8,036 nt of DNA from Burkholderiales bacterium. GTDB taxonomy: Bacteria > Pseudomonadota > Gammaproteobacteria > Burkholderiales > SG8-41. Below the pieces are notes generated by a model, which was given only the letters and a program-made list of their open reading frames with translations, searched no databases and was not told the origin of the DNA. Where the stretch lies: the NCBI GenBank assembly GCA_019746155.1, contig JAIESJ010000270.1, positions 1-8,036 on the forward strand, written 5' to 3'. Below, piece by piece: positions 1 through 8,036 of the stretch. The first letter of the stretch is position 1. Each line of letters opens with the position of its first letter. The position numbers and the translations under genes were made by a program.

Positions 1-173
1 ATCAACTGCTCGAACCTGAGTTCCGGCGCGTCGCGCAGCGTCATCGCCGCAGCCAGCAGATTCCCGGCTGAGATGACGGCAGTGACTTCATTGAGTGCTG
101 TCGTGACGCTGACCAGCTTGTCGCCCAGCGCACCATTCAGCGCGGCAACAAGAGATTCGAGACGGGAAGCCAT
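1..173 (-). CDS. nuoC: NADH-quinone oxidoreductase subunit C, N-terminal part (cut by window edge)
   Basis: This is the first 57 codons of NuoC, a peripheral-arm subunit of proton-pumping NADH:quinone oxidoreductase (complex I) that packs next to NuoB and NuoD near the quinone site. The visible protein starts MASRLESLVAALNG and continues through LGDKLVSVTTALNEVT to LRDAPELRFEQL. This matches the start of beta-proteobacterial NuoC, whose N-terminal domain typically has LRD...L.FEQL just before the conserved region. The ATG at 173-171 lies 28 bp after the nuoB stop, as expected for the nuoABC order. No strong Shine-Dalgarno is visible, so translation may depend partly on coupling to nuoB. The rest of the gene is outside the window, so a NuoCD fusion cannot be excluded. 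Confidence 0.88.
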   Translation of the reverse strand, partial: MASRLESLVAALNGALGDKLVSVTTALNEVTAVISAGNLLAAAMTLRDAPELRFEQL

Positions 174-201
174 TTAGCGAGGGATCGTCTGAGCGAGATT
201 T

Positions 202-681
202 CTATCGAGCGATGGTATTGGTACGTTTGATCTTGTTCTGCAGCTGGATGATGCCGTAGAGCAGCGCTTCGGCGGTCGGCGGGCAGCCCGGCACGTAGAT
301 GTCGACCGGCACGATGCGGTCGCAGCCGCGCACCACCGAATACGAATAATGATAATAGCCGCCGCCGTTGGCGCACGAGCCCATCGAGATCACCCAGCGC
401 GGCTCGGCCATCTGGTCGTAGACCTTGCGCAGCGCCGGCGCCATCTTGTTGCATAACGTGCCGGCGACGATCATCACGTCGGATTGGCGCGGGCTCGGAC
501 GGAACACGACACCGAAGCGGTCGAGATCATAACGCGAGGCACCAGCCTGCATCATTTCCACTGCACAACATGCCAGGCCGAAAGTCATGGGCCACAACGA
601 ACCGGTGCGGGTCCAGTTGACCAGCGCGTCCGCGCTGGTGGTGACAAAACCTTTTTCGGTGATGTTTTCCATTGCGCCCAT
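202..681 (-). CDS. nuoB: NADH-quinone oxidoreductase subunit B
   Basis: NuoB carries iron-sulfur cluster N2, the last [4Fe-4S] centre of complex I, and passes electrons to quinone at the junction of the peripheral and membrane arms. The 159-residue protein is full length for short-form bacterial NuoB. The four expected cluster ligands are visible: adjacent Cys38 and Cys39 (in FGLACCAVEMM), Cys103 (GSCANGGGYY) and Cys133 (VPGCPP). The sequence is very close to the beta-proteobacterial consensus, including GSLWPMTFGLACC and the end NKIKRTNTIAR. The ATG at 681 is preferred because AGAGGTGA lies just upstream at normal spacing; Met4 would sit too far away. The gene stands between nuoA and nuoC, but the spacer from nuoA is unusually long at 258 bp. 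Confidence 0.98.
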   Translation of the reverse strand: MGAMENITEKGFVTTSADALVNWTRTGSLWPMTFGLACCAVEMMQAGASRYDLDRFGVVFRPSPRQSDVMIVAGTLCNKMAPALRKVYDQMAEPRWVISMGSCANGGGYYHYSYSVVRGCDRIVPVDIYVPGCPPTAEALLYGIIQLQNKIKRTNTIAR

Positions 682-733
682 AGATCACCTCTTGCTCAAG
701 AAAATGGGGCTCACGCAGCCCCCTCCTAACGCG

Positions 734-824
734 TATCGCAAGTAGCCACCATCAGGGTGTCGGTGGCTGAACGCATTCGCCTTGCTCGCATCCCCGTAAA
801 CGGGGCCCCTGCTCGGTGGCTCAC
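734..824. repeat. Intergenic repeat copy 1 (nuoA-nuoB spacer)
   Basis: This is one of two diverged copies of an element between nuoA and nuoB; the partner lies exactly 110 bp away at 844-934. Shared blocks are TATCGCAAGT at the start, a middle block matching GTGTCGGTGGCTGAA, a hairpin, GGGGCCCCT, and an end like GGTGGCTC. The hairpin is CCCCG, loop TAAA, CGGGG at 792-805. A second inverted repeat, AGCCACC (744-750) with GGTGGCT (762-768), is found only in this copy. There is no T-run, so it does not look like an intrinsic terminator on either strand. Its role is unknown. Confidence 0.7.
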
Positions 825-843
825 GTCGCCGCCTCCGAACATC

Positions 844-934
844 TATCGCAAGTTTCCACGTCATCGCGTCGGCGGCCGAAGCCGCTCGCTTTGCTGTCGA
901 TCCCCATGAATGGGGCCCCTCGCCAGGTAGCTCG
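844..934. repeat. Intergenic repeat copy 2 (nuoA-nuoB spacer)
   Basis: This is the second copy of the element, ending just before the nuoA stop codon. It shares TATCGCAAGT, a GCGTCGGCGGCCGAA block, the hairpin, GGGGCCCCT and a GGTAGCTC end with copy 1. Its hairpin is CCCCA, loop TGAA, TGGGG (902-915): the fifth stem pair is A-T here and G-C in copy 1, so the pairing is kept although the bases differ. A separate short hairpin, GCGGC-CGAA-GCCGC (872-885), is specific to this copy. The 110-bp offset is not a multiple of three and the reading frames differ, so the two copies are not a coding duplication. Confidence 0.7.
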
Positions 935-939
935 CAGCT

Positions 940-1308
940 TCACTCCCACTCCAGCGCGCCCTTCATCCACTCGTAGATGAAGCCGACGACGAGAATGGCG
1001 AGGAACACGACCATGGCCATGAAACCGAAAAAGCCGATCTCCCGCAGCACCACGGCCCACGGGAAAAGAAACGCGATCTCGAGATCGAACAGGATAAAGA
1101 GGATGGCGACAAGGTAGTAGCGCACGTCGAACTTCATGCGCGCGTCTTCGAAGGCCTCGAAACCGCATTCGTAGGGGGAGAGCTTTTCGCTGTCCGGCCG
1201 GTGCACGCCGAGCATCGCGCTCGCCATCCGGCCCATCGCGATCGGCAACACACCGACCGCGAGGCCGACGAATATGAACATCAGGATCGGGAAATAATTT
1301 TCCAGCAT
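940..1308 (-). CDS. nuoA: NADH-quinone oxidoreductase subunit A
   Basis: NuoA is a small membrane subunit of complex I at the junction between the hydrophilic arm and the proton-pumping membrane arm, near the quinone pocket. The 122-residue protein has the usual size and three predicted membrane helices (about residues 8-27, 64-88 and 93-112). The family signature is visible in the loop before helix 2: SPYECGFEAF with Cys48, then MKFDVRYYLVAILFILFDLE, in which Asp75 and Glu77 are the conserved acidic residues. The ATG at 1308 has only a weak upstream Shine-Dalgarno. It is the first gene of the nuo cluster and follows tRNA-Leu. No clear separate promoter is seen in the 106 bp between them, so read-through from the tpiA-secG-tRNA side is possible. 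Confidence 0.97.
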   Translation of the reverse strand: MLENYFPILMFIFVGLAVGVLPIAMGRMASAMLGVHRPDSEKLSPYECGFEAFEDARMKFDVRYYLVAILFILFDLEIAFLFPWAVVLREIGFFGFMAMVVFLAILVVGFIYEWMKGALEWE

Positions 1309-1414
1309 CAGGGTTCAGTCAAACCTGCTCAAACCAAGCTCTGTGTTCTTAGACCGCTTCGTTACGGACCCGTTCGATGGCAGCATCTGCAATCGTATCC
1401 CGGTCCCGGAATCC

Positions 1415-1499
1415 TGGTGTCGACGGAGAGACTCGAACTCTCACGGCTTGCGCCACCGCCCCCTCAAGACGGCGTGTCTACCAATTCCACCACGTCGAC
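1415..1499 (-). tRNA. tRNA-Leu, anticodon GAG
   Basis: This is an 85-nt class II tRNA with encoded CCA. The acceptor stem GTCGACG pairs fully with CGTCGAC, followed by discriminator A and CCA. The D-loop contains AATTGGTAGAC, typical of bacterial tRNA-Leu. The anticodon stem CCGTC/GGCGG style pairing (one T-G wobble) closes a TT-GAG-GG loop, giving GAG, which reads CUC and CUU. The long variable arm TGGC-GCAA-GCCG and T-arm GAGAG-TTCGAGT-CTCTC are complete. It sits 58 bp after secG and 106 bp before nuoA. In E. coli the tRNA-Leu(GAG) gene leuU also follows secG, so this linkage is old. No good tRNA promoter is seen right upstream, so it may be processed from the tpiA-secG transcript. Confidence 0.95.
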
Positions 1500-1557
1500 A
1501 TAGATATTAACTTCCGCGTCAAGTGTCTGGCATTGAGCCAAATCAAATTAACACTGA

Positions 1558-1929
1558 TTACTTCGGTACCTCTCCCGCCTTCGATCCGCCGCTGTCGGCC
1601 GGCGCGGCCGGCACCGCGGGCGCGCCCGGCACCGGCACATCGGCCGGCATCGACTTTGCGGGCGCCGGTTGGGATTTCATCACACCCGCCTGATCGCCTT
1701 TTCGGGTGGAGAAATAAGTCAGCCCCAGGCTGGTGAGGAAAAAAATTACAGCAAGTATGGCCGTCGCACGGCTCAGGAAATTAGCCGAACCGGCCGAGCC
1801 GAATACGCTGCCCGAGGCGCTGCTGCCGAACGCGGCCCCGACATCGGCGCCTTTGCCGTGCTGTAACAGCACCAGTCCGATGACGCCCAGCGCCGCAATC
1901 ACATGTACCACCAAAATCAGTGTTTCCAT
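1558..1929 (-). CDS. secG: Protein-export translocase subunit SecG
   Basis: SecG is the small accessory subunit of the SecYEG channel in the inner membrane and supports SecA-driven preprotein export. The 123-residue protein has the family layout: membrane helix 1 (about 3-22), the conserved cytoplasmic loop LLQHGKGADVGAAFG followed by SVFGS and NFLSR, and helix 2 (about 55-74). A Pro/Ala/Gly-rich tail of about 45 residues follows, common and poorly conserved in proteobacterial SecG. The ATG at 1929 is chosen because METLILVVHV is the typical N-terminus and GGGAG sits just upstream. A longer reading from 1992 would add a basic stretch unlike SecG and overlap tpiA. The start is 13 bp after the tpiA stop, so the two genes are surely one operon. 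Confidence 0.96.
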   Translation of the reverse strand: METLILVVHVIAALGVIGLVLLQHGKGADVGAAFGSSASGSVFGSAGSANFLSRATAILAVIFFLTSLGLTYFSTRKGDQAGVMKSQPAPAKSMPADVPVPGAPAVPAAPADSGGSKAGEVPK

Positions 1930-1942
1930 CTGGCTCCCACGC

Positions 1943-2704
1943 TTATGCCGCCGGCTGCGCCGAACGGCAGATCGCAATAAATTCATCGGCAATCAGCGAC
2001 GCGCCGCCGATCAAGCCGCCGTCGATGTCCGGCATGCCGAACAACTGCGCCGAGTTGGCCGCTTTCACGCTGCCGCCGTACAGAATCAAAAGCGCCGCGG
2101 CAACCGCCTGATCCGCTGCCCCAACACGACCGCGGATAAATGCGTGCACCGCCTGCGCCTGCTCGGGCGTCGCGGTCCTGCCGGTGCCGATCGCCCACAC
2201 CGGTTCGTATGCGATCACCGCTTGCGCCAATGCCCTGACGCCGCAGCGCGTCACCACGGCGTCAAGCTGCCGTGCAATAATCTTCTCCGTCACCCCGGCC
2301 TCACGCTCTGCCAGCGTTTCGCCGACACATAATATCGGCGTCAACCCGGCTTTCAGCGCGGCCTCGAACTTGGCCGCGACGACCCCGTCTGCCTCGCCGA
2401 ATATGCTGCGCCGCTCGGAATGGCCAACAATCGCGTAACGGCAGCCGAAATCAGCCAGCATCGCTGCCGATACGCCACCGGTATAAGCGCCGCTGTCAAA
2501 CTGGCACACATCCTGCGCGCCCCAGGCGATGCTGGTGCCATGCAAAATCTGCCGCACCTGGGCCAGATACGGAAAAGGCGCGCACACCGCGCATTTCACG
2601 CCGGCAAGGGGGACGATTGCGGGAACGATGGCTTCGAGCAGCGCCTGGTTGGAGGCCAGGTTGCCGTTCATTTTCCAGTTGCCCGCTACCAGTTTGACCC
2701 GCAT
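1943..2704 (-). CDS. tpiA: Triosephosphate isomerase
   Basis: TpiA interconverts dihydroxyacetone phosphate and glyceraldehyde 3-phosphate in glycolysis and gluconeogenesis, in the cytoplasm. The 253-residue protein is a standard-length TIM barrel. With this start the catalytic residues fall at textbook positions: Asn9 and Lys11 (GNWKMNG), His95 (AIVGHSERR) and Glu167 (AYEPVWAIGTG). The phosphate-binding segments YGGSVK and GGLIGGASL near the C-terminus are also present. Two ATGs are adjacent (2707 and 2704); 2704 gives the usual MRVKLVAGNWK. A TTG at 2722 is very unlikely because the predicted transcription start is only a few bases before it. The gene is followed at once by secG and preceded by a strong sigma-70 promoter. 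Confidence 0.97.
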   Translation of the reverse strand: MRVKLVAGNWKMNGNLASNQALLEAIVPAIVPLAGVKCAVCAPFPYLAQVRQILHGTSIAWGAQDVCQFDSGAYTGGVSAAMLADFGCRYAIVGHSERRSIFGEADGVVAAKFEAALKAGLTPILCVGETLAEREAGVTEKIIARQLDAVVTRCGVRALAQAVIAYEPVWAIGTGRTATPEQAQAVHAFIRGRVGAADQAVAAALLILYGGSVKAANSAQLFGMPDIDGGLIGGASLIADEFIAICRSAQPAA

Positions 2705-2731
2705 CATCAACCCGGTAAACAAAATATTGGA

Positions 2732-2760
2732 ATTCTACAGGCGAAGCAGAGGAGGGTCAA
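2732..2760 (-). promoter_or_regulatory. Sigma-70 promoter of tpiA-secG
   Basis: On the minus strand TTGACC (2760-2755) and TAGAAT (2737-2732) are separated by exactly 17 bp, each one base from the consensus hexamers. Transcription would start near 2725, giving a leader of about 20 nt before the tpiA ATG. This is the best promoter match in the window and probably drives tpiA-secG, and perhaps tRNA-Leu and nuo. Confidence 0.75.
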
Positions 2761-2795
2761 TGCAAATACAGCGCGGCGCACTGCTCAAGCCTATT

Positions 2796-2832
2796 GATTA
2801 AAGAGAAAAAGCCGGGTTGATGTCAGGGGCTT
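2796..2832 (-). terminator. Weak intrinsic terminator candidate, end of pst transcript
   Basis: On the minus strand AAGCC and GGCTT can form a 5-bp stem around a 14-nt loop, followed by TTTCTCTTTAA. It lies between the pst operon and the tpiA promoter, where a terminator is expected. The stem is short and the loop long, so the call is tentative. Confidence 0.35.
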
Positions 2833-3113
2833 GGCCATCTTCACTTCTTGTTCCGGCCGGCATGGGCGTCCAGGCGAGTTCCCCCGCGGAGCGGGGGGAG
2901 TTACTGAGGGCACCGCCAAATAGTGCGTAGTAGGTCGGCAATGCCCCCACGACACGTTAGCGGAACGCCCGGTTGCGGGAGTGGAGGCTTGCGCGCGCTC
3001 CCCGCCAGCGGGCGGCTTCGCCACTAACGAGTCCGCGCGCTTCTGCCGACACCCTGGCGGGAAGGGATTCCCGCGCCCTACGGCCCGTGCACAATGGAAC
3101 GTCCCGACTCGGG

Positions 3114-3922
<809 letters not shown>

Positions 3923-3929
<7 letters not shown>

Positions 3930-4852
3930 TTGAGGTTCTTTCTCAGTCGGTAACGAAGGTAAATCGCGAGCGCATTCATCGACAGCGTCATGACCACCAG
4001 CACCAGCCCTGCGGCGGCGGCGTTGTGCTGGAATGCAGCCTCGGGTCGCGACGTCCAGTTGAACATCTGGATCGGCATCACCGTGAACGGCGACATGATC
4101 CATTCAAAGGACAGGTACGGGAACTCGCTCGAGACCGGCGCCGGCGGCAGGAACGCGATGAAGGTCAGCGCCCCGATCGTGATCACCGGTGCGGTCTCGC
4201 CGATGGCGCGCGACATGCCGATGATGACACCGGTGAGAATGCCGCCGCGCGCATACGGCAGGATATGATCGGACGTCGTCTGCCACTTGGTCGCGCCCAG
4301 CGCATACGCGCCTTCGCGGATCGCGCCGGGAATCGAACGAATCGCCTCGCGGGTAGCGACGATCACCACCGGCAGGATCAGCAGCGCCAGCGTCAGCCCT
4401 GCGGTCAGAATGCTCTGGCCGAACCCGAACTGGTACACGAAGAGGCTGAGCGCCAGCAGGCCGTAGACGATCGACGGCACCCCGGCCAGGTTGGAGACGT
4501 TGATCTCGATGAGATCGGTCATCCAGTTCTTGGGCGCATATTCCTCGAGATAAACGCCGGCACCGACGCCCAGCGGCACCGCCACCATGGCCGTGACCAG
4601 CATCACCAGCGTCGAGCCGACCCAGGCCGACAGGATGCCGGCCTGGCCGGGCCTGCGCGAAGGGAAGGAAGTGAAAAAATCCCATGACAGCCGCGGCGCG
4701 CCGTCGATGACCATCTGAATGAACAACACGGCAAAGGTCAGCACCCCGACCATCAGCGCCAGCAGGCCGACGATACCGAATACTATGTCCCAGCGCTTGT
4801 GGGCGGCGATCAGCGCGCGGATTTCCTGGACGCGGACGGCGGTATCGCTCAT
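3923..4852 (-). CDS. pstA: Phosphate ABC transporter permease PstA
   Basis: PstA forms, with PstC, the inner-membrane channel of the Pst phosphate importer. The 309-residue protein shows about six membrane helices: one near residues 23-50, four in the permease core at about 76-227, and one near 276-300. The permease core carries the EAA coupling loop that docks on PstB: EGAYALGATKWQTT followed by IIGMSRAIGETAPV (180-223). RAIGE is characteristic of Pst permeases. A periplasmic insert of about 45 residues (FLPPAPVSSEFP to RPEAAFQHN) lies before the last helix, as is common in proteobacterial PstA. The ATG at 4852 lies 3 bp after the pstC stop, with AGGTG about 9 bp upstream inside the pstC end. 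The stop overlaps the pstB start. Confidence 0.97.
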
Positions 4853-4855
4853 ATG

Positions 4856-5773
4856 TCAGTACACCTGGCGGTAACGTTTGCGCAGCAGATGGCCGAGCAC
4901 GTTGAAGAACAGCGTGAGCAGGGCGAGCGTCAGACCCGCGGCAAAAATCGTCTGGTAACCGATGCTGCCGTGGGGCAGATCGCCCAACGCCACCTGCACG
5001 ATATAGGCGGTAATGGTCGCTGCCGGCTCCAGCGGGTTCCAGGTCAGGTTGGGCTGCATGCCCGCGGCCACCGCCAGAATCATGGTCTCGCCGACCGCGC
5101 GTGAGATGCCGAGGATATAAGCTGCGGCGATACCGGAAAACGCTGCTGGCGTCACCACCCGCGTCGCCGTCTGGAAACGCGTCGCGCCCATGGCGTACGA
5201 GCCCTCGCGCAAAGCCATCGGCACCGCGCGCATCGCGTCTTCGGAAACCGAGCTCACGTACGGAATGATCATGATGCCCATCACCAGCCCGGCGGAAAGC
5301 AGGTTGAATCCCGGCAGCCCGGGAATGATTTTCTGCAACAGGGGCGTGACAAACATCAGCGCGAAATAGCCGTAGACGATGGTCGGGATGCCGCCCAGCA
5401 GCTCAAGAAACGGCTTTGCCACCTCGCGCACCGAAAACGGTGCGAATTCGGACAGATAAATTGCGATGATGGTGCCGAGCGGAATCGCCACCAGCAGCGC
5501 CACGGCCGAACTCACCAGCGTGCCCGAAAGCAGCGGCATGATGCCGTAATGGGCGTCGGCAAACAGCGGCGTCCACTGCGTGTCGGTCAGAAAATCCCAC
5601 AGCGATACGATCCGGAAGAAGACGAACGATTCCTTGAGCAGGATCAGCACGATGCCGAGTGTCGTCGCCACCGAAACCGAAGCCGCCAGAAACAGGATGA
5701 ACTCGATGATGCGTTCTTTGACGTGGCGCAGCCTGCGTCGCGCGAGCTTGTCGCTGACAAAATCTTTCGGCAT
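4856..5773 (-). CDS. pstC: Phosphate ABC transporter permease PstC
   Basis: PstC is the second channel subunit of the phosphate importer. The 305-residue protein (from this start) has a basic N-terminus (KLARRRLRHVKERI), a first helix at about residues 24-46, and a permease core. The core ends with the EAA loop REGSYAMGATRFQTAT and ILGISRAVGETM, where RAVGE is the Pst-type signature. Two starts are possible. ATG 5773 (MPKDFVSDK) has a weak GGA-type ribosome site about 8 bp upstream. ATG 5809 (MIPLSHADW) adds 12 residues but has no visible ribosome site, so 5773 is preferred with low certainty. The gene is separated from pstS by a terminator-like hairpin and is closely followed by pstA. Confidence 0.95.
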   Translation of the reverse strand: MPKDFVSDKLARRRLRHVKERIIEFILFLAASVSVATTLGIVLILLKESFVFFRIVSLWDFLTDTQWTPLFADAHYGIMPLLSGTLVSSAVALLVAIPLGTIIAIYLSEFAPFSVREVAKPFLELLGGIPTIVYGYFALMFVTPLLQKIIPGLPGFNLLSAGLVMGIMIIPYVSSVSEDAMRAVPMALREGSYAMGATRFQTATRVVTPAAFSGIAAAYILGISRAVGETMILAVAAGMQPNLTWNPLEPAATITAYIVQVALGDLPHGSIGYQTIFAAGLTLALLTLFFNVLGHLLRKRYRQVY

Positions 5774-5827
5774 CGCGTCTGTCCAGTCGGCGTGGGAAAG
5801 CGGAATCATTCGAATTGTTTGGCGGGA

Positions 5828-5836
5828 ATTATCTCA
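5828..5836 (-). promoter_or_regulatory. Possible extended -10 promoter for pstCAB
   Basis: On the minus strand TG-A-GATAAT (5836-5828) matches an extended -10 element with five of six hexamer bases; no good -35 is present at 17 bp. It lies between the pstS/pstC hairpin and pstC, so it could supply transcripts for the permease genes independent of pstS. A short chance match is possible. Confidence 0.3.
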
Positions 5837-5862
5837 GATTGAGCAGCGCCCAGCCACTGGCG

Positions 5863-5893
5863 AAAAAACGGGAGGGGCTTTCACATCCCTCCC
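5863..5893 (-). terminator. Intrinsic terminator or attenuator between pstS and pstC
   Basis: On the minus strand GGGAGGG (5893-5887) pairs perfectly with CCCTCCC (5876-5870) around a 10-nt loop, followed by G and six T residues. This is a textbook Rho-independent terminator, 22 bp after the pstS stop. As pstCAB must also be expressed, it more likely terminates only a share of transcripts, so that the periplasmic binding protein is made in excess over the membrane subunits. Confidence 0.8.
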
Positions 5894-5915
5894 ATTCTCC
5901 CTAACCCGCTGAAAA

Positions 5916-6926
<1,011 letters not shown>

Positions 6927-6940
6927 GCCCTTTCTCCAGT

Positions 6941-6991
6941 TAACACATTATTACGACTGTGCGACGGAAGTATGGTAATCGCAATGTGTTA
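6941..6991. repeat. Perfect 9-bp inverted repeat in the pstS control region
   Basis: TAACACATT (6941-6949) and AATGTGTTA (6983-6991) are exact inverted copies separated by 33 bp. Arm centres are 42 bp apart, about four helical turns. One arm overlaps the Pho-box-like site and the other lies next to the pstS ribosome site. Because the predicted transcription start falls between the arms, the dyad probably acts as DNA (an operator) and not as an RNA hairpin. Confidence 0.6.
6969..6977 (-). promoter_or_regulatory. Putative -10 region of pstS promoter
   Basis: TACCAT and overlapping CATACT on the minus strand each match four of six -10 consensus bases. They lie 10-13 bp downstream of the Pho-box-like site, the distance seen at PhoB-activated promoters, where the Pho box replaces the -35 element. 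The hexamers are individually weak. Confidence 0.4.
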
Positions 6992-7005
6992 CAGCTTCAT
7001 GACTA
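6988..7005 (-). promoter_or_regulatory. Pho-box-like PhoB binding site upstream of pstS
   Basis: On the minus strand TAGTCAT-GAAG-CTGTAAC fits the Pho box layout of two heptamers (consensus CTGTCAT and CTGTCAC) separated by 4 bp. Five and six of seven bases match. It begins directly after the stop codon of the upstream small ORF and stands 61 bp before the pstS ATG. Induction of pst genes by PhoB under phosphate limitation is the well-known pattern; neither phoB nor phoR is in the window. Confidence 0.6.
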
Positions 7006-7298
7006 TCAGGAACCGGTTGGCCGGAAAACGAGGAAATACTGATTCGGTAGGAAGGTGTGCTCCTGGGCCAGCGCGTAGCCGGTGCGCCTGAGTGAATCGC
7101 GCAGCTTACGGAAGTAGCGCTCGCGATTTTGCCATGCGTCGCGTTGCGGATCGTCGAAGACCTGCGCCCACCGTTCCGCGTCGCCGAAGCTGTGCTGGTG
7201 GGTGTGGGAGGACTGCGCTGCCGCAGACCCTGCCGGCAATCCGGTCCAACCCGACAGAAGGAAAACCGCTGTGATCAACCTAAAAACTGAAGTTCGAA

Positions 7299-7302
<4 letters not shown>
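7006..7302 (-). CDS. Small exported protein, apparently an internally deleted SAM methyltransferase remnant
   Basis: The 98-residue ORF has a signal peptide (MIRTSVFRLITAVFLLSGW, cleavage around residues 29-30, SAAAQ) and then HSFGDAERWAQVFDDPQRDAW. That is the usual opening of exported class I methyltransferases of proteobacteria as I recall them. The next residues, NRERYFRKLRDSLR and then RTGYALAQEHTFLPNQYFLVF, resemble segments from the far C-terminal part of the same family. The SAM-binding core (a D.GAGTG-like motif) is absent and full members are more than twice this length. It is therefore probably a non-catalytic in-frame remnant or a degraded gene. The start is set by ATGA overlap with the upstream regulator and by AGGAG about 10 bp before it. 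An alternative is a short unrelated secreted protein. Confidence 0.6.

Positions 7303-8036
<734 letters not shown>

Larger units (their letters stand above)
2705..3113. other. Gene-free pstB-tpiA spacer rich in hairpins
   Basis: No convincing gene lies in this 409-bp stretch. Its left end holds the tpiA promoter and a weak terminator candidate. The rest contains several compact palindromes: CCCCCGC-GGA-GCGGGGG (2881-2897), CCCGC-CA-GCGGG (3001-3012), GCGGGAA-GGGA-TTCCCGC (3057-3074) and TCGGG-TTA-CCCGA (3109-3121). The last one contains the pstB stop codon. None is followed by a T-run on the minus strand. A minus-strand reading over 3024-2791 is low-complexity, Pro/Arg-rich and has no recognisable domain. 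The region may be REP-like or the scar of a lost gene such as phoU. Confidence 0.55.

Noticed and set aside
734..934. CRISPR array from the repeated segments
   Set aside because: Only two diverged copies of about 90 bp, no short identical repeats with unique spacers and no cas genes.
821..1168. Minus-strand ORF across the repeat and the nuoA 3' half
   Set aside because: Out of frame with nuoA, and the two repeat copies do not share a frame, so no protein is preserved.
1930..1992. Longer secG start at 1992
   Set aside because: Would overlap tpiA by 50 bp and add a basic stretch absent from SecG; METLILVV at 1929 with GGGAG upstream is better.
2791..3024. Minus-strand ORF of 77 codons between pstB and tpiA
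   Set aside because: Pro/Arg-rich, interrupted by the palindromes, no recognisable family; ending MAKPLTSTR looked integrase-like at first but is too short and nothing else supports it.
4025..4687. Plus-strand open frame of 220 codons
   Set aside because: Antisense to pstA, Arg/His/Asp-rich low-information sequence with no ribosome site.

Overview
The window looks like a chromosomal segment of a beta-proteobacterium with about 60% G+C. The order tpiA-secG-tRNA-Leu(GAG)-nuoA-nuoB-nuoC and the wording of the NuoB and TpiA proteins fit that class. The genus cannot be fixed from this sequence alone. Every gene I can support lies on the minus strand, so transcription runs from high to low coordinates.

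Region 8036-7006 holds the C-terminal two thirds of a sigma-54 enhancer-binding regulator, cut by the window edge. It overlaps by ATGA a small secreted ORF that looks like an internally deleted methyltransferase. Region 7005-3114 is a phosphate-uptake operon: a Pho-box-like site, then pstS, a hairpin-plus-T-run attenuator, pstC, pstA and pstB. PstS captures phosphate in the periplasm, PstC and PstA form the channel, and PstB supplies ATP hydrolysis. The usual downstream phoU is not present. Region 3113-2705 is a gene-free, hairpin-rich gap that ends in a good sigma-70 promoter for tpiA.

Region 2704-1 is a housekeeping cluster: tpiA (glycolysis), secG (protein export), tRNA-Leu(GAG), then the first genes of the NADH:quinone oxidoreductase (complex I) operon, nuoA, nuoB and the start of nuoC. 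Between nuoA and nuoB lies an unusual 258-bp spacer holding two diverged copies of a roughly 90-bp element spaced exactly 110 bp apart.

Most of the window is ordinary core genome. The points worth a second look are the duplicated element inside the nuo operon, the internally collapsed methyltransferase ORF, the 9-bp dyad in the pstS control region, the pstS/pstC attenuator and the missing phoU. I found no convincing undescribed multi-gene system.
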